Assembly: GCA_963930735.1 (NCBI GenBank)
Contig: OZ005740.1
Span: forward strand, 346,912,262 to 346,976,261
DNA: 64,000 nucleotides
Source: Dioctria linearis
Lineage: Eukaryota; Arthropoda; Insecta; Diptera; Asilidae
Reading direction: 5' to 3'
A program made the position numbers and the translations under genes. Positions within the stretch are counted from its first letter, which is position 1. Every line of letters begins with the position of its first letter. The notes under the pieces are model-generated. The model was not told where the DNA came from and ran no database searches. It saw nothing but the letters and a program-made list of their open reading frames with translations. Positions 21,828 through 33,163 of the stretch are shown piece by piece.

Positions 21828-23173
21828 CGTTTCAGAGACTAATGAATTCAGTCTTAAAAGAACATATAAATAGAAATTGTGTAGTCTATCTTATACTTAT
21901 CTTTAGTACTTCCTTAGAAGAACATCTTACCAATATTAAAGATATTTTTAAAAAATTAAGAAATGCAGGTCTCAAAATTCGGATTGACAAATGCAATTTT
22001 CACCCCAAATGGACTTAAACCAAATACGAAGAAAATTCCAGACCTTAAACTACCAACAACGTAAAAGCAAATCAAATCTTTTCTAGGAGTAACAGGAGAC
22101 TACAGGAAATTTATTAAAGTATTAAAGACTACGCGAAAATAGCCTATTCTATGACCAAATATCTAAAGAAACGAACAAAAATTAATATAAACGATCCTGG
22201 TTATATCTAAGCTTTTGAGAAATTAAAAGAAATGATTACCGAACACCCCATACTCAAATATCCAAATTTCAATAAAAAATTTAAACTAGTTACTGATGCT
22301 AGCAGCTTTGATATAGGACAGTACTAACTCAAGATGGTCATCCTATTTGCTATGCCTCAAGAACTCTCAATGATCATGAGAAAAACTATTCGATAATAGA
22401 GAAAGAATTACTGGCAATTGTTTGGCGAACAAAATATTTCAGGCCTTATTTATATGGTAATGAATTCGATTTACATACAGATCATTAACCCACCAAATGG
22501 TTACAAATTAAACATTCCGGTAAAGATATAAAACCTCGTTTACAAAGGTGGTTACTATCACTAAGGGAATATAATAATATTAATATAAATTATATAAAAG
22601 GGAAAGATAATCAAATAGCAGATTTCCTAAGCAGAATTAACACAGAAACAAACGAGATTAACTCCACCGAGACAGTAGATCCTAAATGGGAAAGATATGA
22701 AATTGATTTAAGCTCATATTTCTCAGAATTATCTTTAGAGTCAATAAAAGAAATAAATGCTAACGATACAGTTGAAATACAGACAATTCATTCCCAAGAA
22801 GAAAATTTAAATGACCGAAAATTTAAATGACCTATGCTTGAAACAAACCATTGTCAATCGTTTTAAGCCTCAAGTAATACTTTGCGATGACAAGAATAAA
22901 GAATATGAAGTAATATTTAAGAACCATAGAATTTTTATAGACAAAAACGATCTAAAAACTGAAAATGGAGTTGATATTTTAAAGAAATACGTTACCGGCA
23001 AAGCAGCAATATTTTCATATCTAAACGAGCATGAATACAATAAACTCCAACAAAAAATAATAGATAACTTTGATCACAATTCAATAAAATTTGTGATGTG
23101 TGTTTACTTTGCTGAAGACGTAGAAAACGAGAATAATTTGAAAAAACAAATATCTTTATTTCATAAGAATTAA
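21828..23173 (+). pseudogene. Errantivirus pol: RT end, RNase H and spacer, broken
   Basis: The fragment starts in the RT palm (MNSVLKEHINRNCVVYL). The YxDD catalytic box is damaged: the two aspartates are missing between VVYL and ILIFS. RNase H follows (FKLVTDASS near 22290, ICYASRTLN, YSIIEKELLAIVW, then INYIKGKDNQIADFLSR near 22600), with a stop replacing a residue near 22487. The segment 22811-23173 is an open 120-codon spacer ending in QISLFHKN, as found between RNase H and integrase. Confidence 0.8.
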
Positions 23174-23622
23174 TATTTAAAGAAACAGAAATTTATCAGC
23201 TTTATCGACAAATTAACAAAACACGTAGTAAGCTTTCATCTAGAAAACAAAAACCATAAAAGCCTAATCGAAAAATTTAATTTATTTACTTCCATCAAAC
23301 GAAAACCCAAAAAATTTGTATTTGATAACGAATTTAAAACTAATGTTAAAGAATTTCTTAACGAACAAGACATAAAATATCACTCAACTAAACCTGATAG
23401 CCATACAGGCAATTCAGATATCGAAAGATTCCATAATACAATAACCGAACGTATAAGAACTTTAAACCTTGAAAATAAGAAACCAATTCGAGATCAGATG
23501 ATAGAAGCAGTAAAACTATATAATAATACCTTCAAAACAAAGAAATTTAATTAAAAATATTAATAGGTACGGCATACAGTAAATGGTTATGGAAACATAA
23601 TTCAAATCGCGAAAATTATGAA

Positions 23623-23938
23623 GAAATAAAATAAGTAAAAAACGAGTTTTCAAACAAAACTGAGGGCAAGCCGCATGAAAAAGTAGAAAATAAACTTTTC
23701 TTCACACACAGAGGTGGACTCAGATTTTTTGATTGGGACATTTCTCTTGAATATTCTTTCTCTTCATGAATCAAATCACTTATTACCTCTGATTGATCAT
23801 ACTGAAATATATCGGTGATTGTCAGCGAATAAAATCTGAGTCCACCTCTGTGTTTGAAGAAAAGTTTATTTTCTACTTTTTCATGCGGCTTGCCCTCAGT
23901 TTTGTTTGAAAACTCGTTTTTTACTTATTTTATTTTCT
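23623..23938. repeat. Large near-perfect hairpin (inverted repeat)
   Basis: The left arm runs from gaaataaaataagtaaaaaa through caaacaaaactgagggcaag to cacacagaggtggactcag. The right arm is its reverse complement, from ctgagtccacctctgtg to ttacttattttatttt. The arms are ~100 bp with few mismatches and the loop is ~105 bp. The same hairpin core recurs at 58945-59192. Confidence 0.9.
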
Positions 23939-24366
23939 GCCTTTTTCACGTTAACTAAATTGTTATTACGTGCTGCATGGAGATATTTTAAAACAATTTT
24001 ATGACGGCTCCAAAGACACTGATTTACCAGTTTTTCAAAAAATTTATTCGAGTAAAAATTACTTTTATAAATCTTCAAGACGCATTTTTCGCTGTTCATA
24101 CTTTCATTTGCCAACTTATTTTGTTGTTTTTATCGAACTTTATCGATTAATTTTTCACGGCCTTCTTTGGTTTTTTGTTTATAAACTTCTCGTTGCTTTT
24201 TCAAGCGTTCCTCTTTTTGGTCAGGAGTTTCAGCAATTTTTCTTTTCTGGTAGTATTCTTTCTTCTTCTCTTTTTCAGGTGTTTCAGCTATTTTTCTTTT
24301 CTGGTTGATTTTCTTGTATTTATTTAAACGTCGCTCACGTTGCGTTGGTGTTTCTTTTCGAGCCAT
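23896..24366 (-). pseudogene. Basic ORF with ETPxQR-type repeats, one in-frame stop
   Basis: From ATG 24366 the frame encodes MARKETPTQRERRLNKYK, then two more units of the same type (KIAETPEKEKKK, KIAETPDQKEERLKK). A single TAA at 24130 interrupts the frame, which continues as LANESMNSEKCVLKIYKS to a stop at 23896 inside the hairpin arm. Similar ETPEQR-rich arrays occur in insect proteins that carry Helitron-type or other mobile-element domains; that link is from memory and the domain itself is not here. The predicted protein is strongly charged, helical and probably nucleic-acid binding. Confidence 0.5.
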
Positions 24367-24949
24367 TTTAGAGTTTCTTTATTCGTGTAACTTTACTTCT
24401 TATTTTTCTAATATCAATTTAACCGAACTTAATTATATTTTTACTTAATCCTAATTTAATTTTAGTTTCTTACTTTCTTTTTAATTTTCCGTTTTCCTTT
24501 TAATTTTCCGTTTTCCTTTAATTTTTCTTATAGTTATCCTTATATTTCTTTCTTTCTTCTTTATTTCGAGTCAATTTTTGCATATTCGCAGTGAAATTTT
24601 TTTGCATCCATACGACTCGAAAGTTTTTAATCGACTGACCATACTTCGAAGTCGAACCCAAATCCGAACAGTTTCGATAACTCGGACTACGGTTTACCGA
24701 GGTTTCGAAAAATTTGAAATTTTGAAGGCAGTTACGATGAGATGAATGGAAGTCAGCACCGTGGTTGCCTGGTAGTTTTTGTTCAGCTTATCATTACCGA
24801 CATTTTAAGTCATGTTTGGTGCCGATGCGAAAACAATTTTTCGAGTATCAAATCGTTGAAGTACTTCAACGGTTTTCTGAAATTCAAATTATGTTTTAAA
24901 CAGGGCTTTTTAGCTGTATTGTAACTTGATCCCATATAACATGAATTTT

Positions 24950-25790
24950 CCCGATTTTCCATGTTTTTCACAGACTTTTCCTATTACTATGATTTTTTTT
25001 AAAAATTTACTTGAATTTTCCTCGATTTTTCATGCAAGTTTTCATGATTGTTGAAGAGAAAGTATTGATGACAGTATGACGGAAAAAAAATGATTCCGCA
25101 TAGCTTATAAAACTTTTTTGTCGGAAAATTTTCCGGAAATTTTCCAGAAAAATTGGAAAATTCTGCACTTTTCCTCAAACAGATTTATCACTAATAATAT
25201 CGATGAAAATTTTCCGATGATTTTCTCGCTTTTCCGGGTTTTCCATGGAGTTTTCCACAAAAGCAACTTTATGCAACTCAATTCGCTCTACAACTTTGTC
25301 TTAGGTTGCAAAACGCTCAAACGCTTCCTTGGTCGGAAAAACTCCGGACAAGCGTTTTACATGAATTTTCCTCGATTTTTTCTTCAAGGTTTCACCATTG
25401 TCGGAGAGAAAGTAATGATGCCAGTTGATAGGGAACTTGATCCTGCATAATTTAGAAAACTTTTTTACCGGAAAATTTTCCGGAAAAGTCGGAAAATTCC
25501 GGAAATTTTTTTCGGAAAAATCGGAAAACTCTGAATTTTTCCTGAAACGGATTTATCACTAATCAAATTTGTACCAAATTTTCAAATGATTTTTCCCGAT
25601 TTTCCATAGAAATTTCCGTTTCGAATTTTGATAGATTCAATTGTCACGCGACATGAACCTGTGTGCCAAATTTCAGCTCGCTGTGATGACGAAAAGTGGA
25701 TCTACGAGAGTGTCGAGAATAGTAAAAAAATATATACAGACAGACAAATTCGTGTATGAGTTAAAAGGACGGGCTGGCCTCATAAAGAAA
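24950..25790. repeat. TTTTCC/GGAAAA-rich tandem units and tail
   Basis: Two related units (about 24990-25280 and 25350-25640, spaced by ~347 bp) share tgaattttcctcgatttttc, ggagagaaagtaatgatg-like words, cggaaaattttccgg and gatttatcactaat. The tail after them contains tgtgccaaatttcagctcg and acagacagacaaattcg, words that recur at 59690-59800. It is non-coding. Confidence 0.7.
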
Positions 25791-26029
25791 AATTGGTTAC
25801 GTGAAGAATTACAAATCATTAAGACACAAAGAAGAACCAAAATTTAGAACATTACCACTCGATAATATTCATACCAGTAATATTAAAAAACCATCCAAAT
25901 TTTCAGTTCAAAATAATAATAACAATAATATAGATATTGACACTATTCCCGCTAACTCAACAAACATTGATAGTGGACAAGATTAAAAGTCAAAGTGGTT
26001 AAAACAAATGAAATAGAAGTACCGAATAA

Positions 26030-27060
26030 CTTCGACATTATATTACATATAATCGACCCAGAAGAAATTTTAAACATATGTAATCAATAACATAGAAAGC
26101 ACCCTTTCTTTAATACATAACATACAACAAAATCAAATTATTCAAGACGAAATAGAATTAATAAGAAACAAATAGAATAATCCCTCATAGACATGGACGT
26201 GGACTTATTGATGTAGGAGGAATCTTACTGAAATGGCTTTTCGGAACAATGGATAACAACGACAAACTCGAAATTGAAAAACATCTTTTAACAATCGACT
26301 CAAATAACCATAACTTAATTACAAACATGAACCTAAAAAAAAAAATTAATAACAATTTTCAGAAATCTATCTTGCAACTGCAGAACGTTATTAACGATGA
26401 CATAAAACAAATATTTTCTAGAATTAACTCTTTAAACCACATTGAATATGAATTTCAAAAAAATAATATAATAACAGAAGAAATAATGAAATTATATATT
26501 AATAAAAGTAGAGAAAAAATTAGTTCTCGAAATAAAAATTCCTATAAACTATATAATATGAAATAAGAAAATTATATTACCAATTCCAAATTTAAATAAT
26601 AAGAAAATCAATGAAATAGGAAAATATAATCTAGAACTAAATGAAACTTATTATGAATTTATTTCTGATAAATCGTTTATTAAAGAACTATCTCCTTCAA
26701 ACAGTTGCGTTTTTTCAAATAACTGTTAACTAATAAATAGTAGCTCCGAAAGTAATATTATAGAATTAGAAGATAATGTTCTAGTATTGGAAAACAGCAA
26801 AAACTTTGGGCTAAACAGTAGCTGTGACGAAAGAAAGTTTGTTTTAAATGGAAACTTCTTTATAAACTTCTATAATTGTAGTATATATTCTTGAAAAAAT
26901 TGTATTACCAAATACTAAACATGTATTATTTAACAAGAGTCTAACATTTGAAGAAACCATATTAGAAACTCAAATAACATAAAAGAAATACATGAACTAA
27001 AATACCACAAACTAGCGAATTATGGAATTAACACCTCACAATCATAATTAAGTATAATAA
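26030..27060 (+). pseudogene. Errantivirus envelope (F-type fusion protein-like), broken
   Basis: After a short RHGR cleavage-like site near 26200 comes a hydrophobic stretch (GLIDVGGILLKWLFG) and then an open helical segment (26249-26566) rich in Asn/Lys/Ile. This is the arrangement seen at the start of the fusion subunit in insect errantivirus envelopes related to baculovirus F proteins. Frameshifts follow at 26567 and 26730, and a hydrophobic C-terminal stretch near 27050 could be the membrane anchor. The presumed receptor-binding part upstream is almost unreadable. It cannot give an intact protein. Confidence 0.65.
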
Positions 27061-27610
27061 TTACATTTATGTTTGATAAATTTTTTCGGTAAACAAAAGA
27101 GAATGAAAATTAGGATATTTAATGAGATTCAGGAGAATCCTCAATCAAAGAGGGGAGAAATTGCATCATCGATGAGTCAGGATATTGATTCTTCCGAAAA
27201 CACGATGAGGAACCAGATTACTGATTCTGTCCAAAACAATTCTGAACCCTCGATAAGGCCAGAATTGTGTGAAATAATCAAACTAATGAATAAGAGATAA
27301 ATAAAAAGAAGATAATTAGGAACATGTATCAATTGTAAATAAAGTACCAAAATAAAATAATTAGAATTAAGATAAAGAAGTATATTTATAAGCAGCTATC
27401 ATTCACTTCTAAGTCAGTTATTATAAAAGTCTATGTAAGAATACTTCGAAAGCAAGCATTAAAAGTTATAGTTCAGTTTGATTTTGTAAAAGTAGTTCAG
27501 TGAATATTGTCAGCTTAGTTTAATTTTGTAAAAGTGCTTTATACAGTGAAATATAGTTCAGTTTTAATAAAACTTCCCTTTAAATATAAAAATCCTAGCT
27601 TTCTTCCGAT
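27061..27610 (+). repeat. Tail of env and LTR-like sequence
   Basis: An open segment at 27073-27300 follows the presumed anchor. Then comes AT-rich sequence with a TATA-like box (tataaaag near 27423) and a polyadenylation-type aataaaac near 27570, repeating the word gttcagtttgattttgtaaa/gcttagtttaattttgtaaa (27475 and 27512). Such a promoter plus poly(A) arrangement is expected in a 3' LTR. The 5' LTR is absent, so the boundaries cannot be confirmed. Confidence 0.45.
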
Positions 27611-27615
27611 TTTAA

Positions 27616-28490
27616 GGGCCGTATTCACCAAGCAAAATTAAAAAAAATGTCAATTAAAGCTATTCACTAACCTTACTTACCGAGTCAATTTAATGAAAAT
27701 TTAATTTTAATTTAATTTTAAGTGAGGCCTTACCCTCTCTTAAATAAATTTAATTTCGATATTAGCTGATTGAAGTGTCATGCAGTCAAATGTCATATTT
27801 TTAATAGCGCTGTTAAAAGTTTGAAGAAGCAAGAATTTAACTGTCTAAATATATTACGATATTAGTGAATAGAACCACGGTTTTCAGTTTCAAGTGCTTT
27901 AAAAATTAAATACAAATTAATTTAATCTTAATTACTGCTATGGATTTCTGGCTCAATGACCATTGCATTTATATACAATGTCAGTGGAAGTCATATATGA
28001 TTCGATTTTGATTTGATTTTTCTTTTTTTAGAAATGCGAGTAGCGCCCACAACAGCGGTAATAGTAATTGTTGCGACAGCTGTTTTAAACAATCTTTTAA
28101 GAGATAGGAAATTGAATTTTACAACCTACAGCAACCTCAAATGAATATAAGGGGATACTCAGACCGATTTTTCTGTGCGTAATTCAGTTATTGCGAATTT
28201 TTTTTAAATATTTTTTAATGAGTGAATTGCTTAATATGGGCTATTTTTAATTAAAATGAGTTGTACATATATTATAAATTATTTTTAATAATACATAAAA
28301 ACTTTTTTTATTTAAATTACATGAACTGTCACTTGCCAAATTCAGAAATTTTGCAGCTGATAGTCCGAAATGTCCGAAATTGTTTATTTTATTAAGGTTG
28401 GTGAATAGCTACAAAAATTTAATTGCGGTCCCTCAATAATAATTAAATTAAAATTAAATTTGTATTAAATGGCTTGGTGAATAAGTGTTT
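27616..28490. mobile_element. AT-rich MITE with imperfect inverted repeats
   Basis: The ends carry gtattcaccaagc and, inverted, gcttggtgaataag. Further inside, gctattcactaacctta on the left is matched by taaggttggtgaatagct on the right (28395-28415). The interior is AT-rich and non-coding. No clear target duplication is found; TTAA precedes the left end only. Confidence 0.6.
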
Positions 28491-28730
28491 GTTTTATTTC
28501 TCATTAGATCACGAAAACAAAAAATATAATGCGCACTAAAGTAGGTATTCAAGATGCCAATGGTGAACTGACAGCTGTCAAAGATTTCATTTATGTTACA
28601 TTAAGATGAATGATGAGGAAGAGTTCTTTGTTGAACGTAGGCAGTTTGGTTGTGATTTTATCTAGTAAAAAATACTAAAAATTGTAATATTTTTGTGGGC
28701 GCATAATTACAATCTTTTACTGTTTTATAG

Positions 28731-30069
28731 CATTTTGCTGGGCAGTTAGTTTCGAAGTGCATAAAAACGATACTGTAACAGTGAAAACAAAATTGGCGTT
28801 GCAGCACAAAGCCGACCACATTAGTGGCGGCTATGCAAAACCAAAGTTATTGAATGAAGTAAGGAACAGAAGACATTGCAAGATGCCTGAGAAGGATAAA
28901 AAGGACTTGAATAGTGTAAGAAACCTGTTATCACCAGCAGATTTAGAATGACTACGCAAATTTGAGGTAGTTGGTCAAACTTCGGAAAGCGAAGCCAACA
29001 GCAGCCATCTTGTAGAAACAATTAATCACGTACACAGCAACGCTTCAGATGGCAACACGCCACAAAGTTCCAGTGATAATACACAACATAGATCTCAGCC
29101 GAACGAACCTTGGACGAGAGTTGAAAATAAATTAAGAGGAGCAACACATGACTTCAAGGTTTTGAAAAATAAAAAAATAAAAATTAGATCTGAATTTGAA
29201 CAGGAGTAAGGTAATGATACATACTAACTCAACTAAGTTAGTTACGCACAAACGTGATAGCCAACCCTCTGTAGGTACTAATTTGGTAAAAAAACAATCT
29301 TCGATTGTCAAGGGCCAGACTTTCTGCTCACCTATTTTTGTTTTTGGGTTGAATATTAAATTATTATCTGAATTTATAGAAATAACAGCTTCCAACTGTA
29401 ATGTAACCGACATTAAGTATAGATTCACTAACGTGAGTGTTCACAAGTTATTGATGGAGCGATTACGCTCAACCCAGGTTGAAGCCTTCTCCTTTCCCCC
29501 AAGGGAACTAGAAAAAGCTCTATATTACTCAGAGGGCTAGAGAATGAAACCCCTATCGAGGATATCATCCTTGCTCTAAAAGAAGGAGCTCCCAACACAA
29601 AAATTTCTAAAGTATCAGTTTTTAGTACAGCTAGAACGGGGGATTCGAACTAACATTTTCACAGTCTCACTCAAAGCTGGGGAAAACACTTCAGAGCTCA
29701 GGGCCATTAGATTTATTTTACATCAATCTATTTATTGGGAAAGAAAGAGACAGAGAAATGTTGCAAGATGCTTTAAGTATCGAAGATTCGGACACAACGG
29801 CGAGTACTGCTCCTACGGGAGCAGGTAAAGGCTAACGAAAATAATGCTAACAAACAACCCCTGAAATGTGCCAACTGTGGTATACTCGGACACCCTGCCA
29901 GTTTTGGCGACTGTTCTGAATATAAAAAATATAAAGACAGGAGGGACACCCTTAAGCAGAACGCTAGACAAACTGCCAAAACTAGAAGATTGCAAGTCAA
30001 TAACTCCATTAATAATTTCGTTAATCCTAAAGTTTCATTCGCAGTAAAAGCAGCTTGACAGAACATTTG
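28731..30069 (+). pseudogene. Jockey-type LINE ORF1 (host of nested insertions)
   Basis: An N-terminal segment (28757-28951) of unclear family is followed, after frame changes, by NVTDIKYRFTNVSVHKLLMERLRS-like sequence (29196-29540), ALKEGAPNTKISKVSVF, and near 29855 the zinc knuckle CANCGILGHPASFGDC with a basic tail. This is the layout of Jockey-group ORF1 (pre-C2HC region plus knuckles). At 30069 it is cut by another LINE and appears to resume at about 32445. Several stops occur. Confidence 0.65.
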
Positions 30070-32445
30070 TAGAACACCCTCTCTGCTAGACGTCGTCCTT
30101 ACTTCGAATTTGTCGAAGGTTTTGCTTTTCCAACAAATTTCTCTCCCAGGAATATCCGATCACGACATGATCATGTTAACATATGATATTCATTCTAATA
30201 ACACAGGCGAATTTGGTTCTTATTCCTATTTTGATTATAATAGTATTAACCAGGAAGCGTTGCTTAGGGATGTAGAACTATGCATTGGAGATAGCATATT
30301 TCATTTTCCCAATGTGGAAGACCAAGTAGATTATCTCAACTCTACTTTAAATTATTTGCATGAAAAACATGTTCCTTTCATTACTAAAACTATCATAGAT
30401 TCGCGTTACCCTTGGTTTTCTTCTTATATTCGAAATTTAATTGCGGAACGAGATCTTTCATATGATAAATGGAAGCGCTATAGATTATCGGCTTTTCATG
30501 AGGAATATCGAGTACTACGGAACAGAGCAGTGCCTGCTGTCCGCAAAGCTAAAAAGCGCTATTACTCTTCCATCCTAAATGTTAAACTCCCTAACAAAAT
30601 CCCGTGGAACAATATCAAAAGAAGTGGACTTGTCGCGTCTAAACTGAGCTCATGCTCAATTGATCCTGACGAACTCAATCATGAATTTGTTTCAAGTCAT
30701 GTGAGTAGTTCTGCTGTTAATTTGGATAATGATGAATCAGTAAGTGTTTCTCTAGATCAAACCCAGTTTAGCTTCCTAAGGACTAATATTCATGAAGTAG
30801 CTATGGTAATGGACAGCATTAAATCTATTGCTGCTGGTGTAGATGGCCTAAGTCCTAAATTTGTAAAAAATGTGCTCACCTGCGATCCTTCCTGCCCTTA
30901 CACACATTTGCAACTCACGCTTCACAAGTTCCATTTTCCCTAGAGCTTGGAAATCTTCAAAGATAGTTCCTGTTCCTAAGGATACTAAGACATAATGTAT
31001 GGAGTATCGCCCAATTAGTTTGCTACCATATATTTCTAAAATAATGGAGAAAATAAGGTACCTGCAAATCTCTAATTTTTTGATTTTGAATGAACTCTTA
31101 CATGACAATCAGTTAATGTTTCGTTCTGGATATAGTTGCACAACTGCTTTACTTAAGGTAAGCAACGATATTTCGCGGGCTATTGACAAGGATGAATTGA
31201 CTGTATTAGTCTTCTTAGACTTTTCAAAGGCTTTTGATACAATGGATTATTTGCTTCTCTATCGTAAGCTCAGTAGATATTTTAAATTTTCATCTCAGGC
31301 AGCTGATTTAATTTTCATTTACTTGAGTTACAGATCACAGGCAGTTTACATGAACGGATATATGACTCCTTTTTACCAATATCCTATGGTGTGCCTCAAG
31401 GATCGATCCTTGGTCCCTTATTATTCTCCATGTTTATAAATGACATATTTCGTCAAGTTAAGTTTTGTGATTTATATCTCTATGCAGATGATGTACAATT
31501 GTAAATCCCCAATCGTATTGGTATGATTGAGGATAACATATCTCGTGTTAATGAAGATCTTGAATCAATTCATTTATGGTTCTTGTCGAATAAATTGAAA
31601 CTCAATCCAATTAAGTCTAAAAGCATGATTATATATGGGGTAAAATTAAACACAGATGGATATTCACCTGTGACTATTGATAAGACTATTATTGTTTTTG
31701 TCGACTCCGTTAAGAGGCTTGGGGTTATATTTAATAGCACATTACCCTGGGATGACCACATTAATTCATTCTGTTATCAGAAAAGTTTATGGTGGACTTC
31801 GTACATTGTGGACATCCAGCTATTTCACGCCAATGCCCACCAAATAACGTCTTGTTCGTGCTCTACTAGTACCTGTAATAACCTATGGCTGTGAAATTTT
31901 TGGCAAACTAGACTATAATAATACAAGGAAACTTAACATTGCTTTCAACTCTATAATCAGGTATGTACATGGCCTTCGTAGATACGATCATGTATCACCA
32001 TATAGATGCTCAAACTTGGGGTCTGATTTGCTAACCTATTTGAACTTTCTTATGCTAGTTATTTTGGTAAGAATTATAAAATTCTAGATATATCTTTGAA
32101 CTTCTTAACTTTTCTAGATCAAATAGAACATTGCAACTAATTTTACCTAGGTCTCAATTCTTAATAACAAAGCGCCTGTTTTTCAGCCATGTCATTAAAT
32201 AATGGAACCAGTTACCCTTTCAAATCAGAAGCTCTATACAGGCCGGCACATTATCCTCTATAAGTCGTAGCATATTTGAATTTCTTACTTTAAGTAGTTA
32301 GTAATAAGTCTCAGGGTTCTATGTTTTATAGTATCATATCTTCTTCATCCTACTTTTCTATCTCTCTTATTTATAATATAAATTGGAAAGATCCTTAAAT
32401 TTTAATTGTGCAATGTTTCTTGAATAAATTTGAGTTTGAATTTGA
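30070..32445 (+). mobile_element. 5'-truncated CR1-like LINE inside the Jockey-type LINE
   Basis: It begins within the endonuclease (GISDHDMIMLTYD at about 30140). The frame 30110-30943 covers the inter-domain region (SRYPWFSSYIRNLIAERDL) and RT fingers (KSIAAGVDGLSPKFV). After a frameshift, 30999-31439 has YRPISLLPYISKIMEKI and VLVFLDFSKAFDTMDYLLL. LYADDVQL follows near 31480 in a third frame, then C-terminal debris to a 3' end with gagtttgaatttgaattt near 32430. It is related to, but clearly diverged from, the LINE at 35483-40196. Confidence 0.8.
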
Positions 32446-32575
32446 ATTTTTAATATCCCGTTCAGTGACCTCATATCTCGTATAACTCAGTTCTATGGCC
32501 TAACTACCAAAAATTACAAAACAAAGAGGATAGAATGTTTTCAAACCTAGAATTTGTAGCTTCAATCATATCTAA

Positions 32576-33161
32576 ATGAACTCGTACATCAAAACACTCG
32601 CATTAAACATAAATTCATTGATTGCTCTAGATAAAAGAATTGAGCTTACTAAACTGTTAAAAGCGCATAATATTAAAATTGGTGTTTTGTCTGAAACCAG
32701 GCTTAACAAAAAACACAAACCCCGGCTAGAGGTCTATAACATCGCACGCAATGACAATGGTAGAAGTACAGCGGTTGTCCTTGATAATAAGATAAAATTT
32801 TCACATATTCCTTTCCTAAGCGATTCATTCTCGACTTGTTTAGTATTCATCACTCTCAACAGCGAAACGAATTCTCAGATGAAACTTCTGATTTGCAGTA
32901 TCTACATTCCATCTAACTCGGACACAAACATTGCTAGAGAACTGCACAGGTTGTTTGCCTTCTCGAACACCTATGACGCGGTCATCATCGGGGTGATTTT
33001 AACGCTCGTCACACTAGTTGGGGAGACGTATCAAACAACAGAAACGGTAACATTATAAATAACTAGTTCCACAATGGACCCTTCCTGTCCATGGATTTAA
33101 TTTCTCCCAATAGTCCTATTTTCCCGAGATCCTCCTCAGTATTAGATTTCATTTTAGTCTC
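32576..33161 (+). pseudogene. Jockey-type LINE endonuclease, N-terminal part
   Basis: From ATG 32576 the frame gives TLALNINSLIALDKRIELTK and IGVLSETRL (the catalytic Glu box of the endonuclease), then LLICSIYIPSNSD and a decayed GDFN box (AVIIGVILT). After a frame slip it reads SSVLDFILVS and is cut at 33163 by a TA-flanked MITE. Across that MITE the reading continues in frame into SPSDHFGVIM (34305-34392), the SDH box, where a second MITE begins. Confidence 0.75.
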
Positions 33162-33163
33162 TA

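Larger units (their letters stand above)
23623..25793 (-). mobile_element. Unclassified element: terminal hairpin, basic ORF and TTTTCC-rich repeats
   Basis: Sequence between the two integrase halves. It starts with a large inverted repeat (23623-23938, arms ~100 bp, loop ~100 bp), then a minus-strand basic ORF (24366 to 23896), then ~1 kb ending in TTTTCC-rich units (24950-25650), and a tail with cagacagacaaattcg (about 25735-25755). A related but shorter version lies at 58943-59838, lacking the ORF segment. A hairpin at one end and no matching inverted repeat at the other is unlike ordinary cut-and-paste transposons; Helitron/Helentron-like or composite origin is possible. The family is not recognised. 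Confidence 0.6.
23195..25985 (+). pseudogene. Errantivirus integrase, split by an inserted element
   Basis: The core is read at 23195-23620. All three acidic positions expected for the D,D,E triad can be placed: the D of SFIDKLTKH, the D of FVFDNEF and the E of DIERFHNTI. The N-terminal HHCC zinc finger is missing, so a deletion lies between the spacer and the core. The C-terminal part resumes at 25794 with YVKNYKSLRHKEEPKFR and NIHTSNIKKPSKFS after the 2.17-kb insertion. Stops occur near 23553 and 23632. Confidence 0.75.
21828..27610 (+). mobile_element. Decayed errantivirus-like Ty3/gypsy element (pol, env, LTR-like end)
   Basis: The order of gene remnants is RT end, RNase H, pol spacer, integrase, foreign insertion (23623-25793), integrase C-terminus, envelope and LTR-like sequence. 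Gag, protease and most of RT are missing on the left, where the element abuts the Nup98/LINE chimera. Insect gypsy elements with an envelope gene are called errantiviruses. Multiple stops and deletions show this is an old, inactive copy. Confidence 0.85.
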
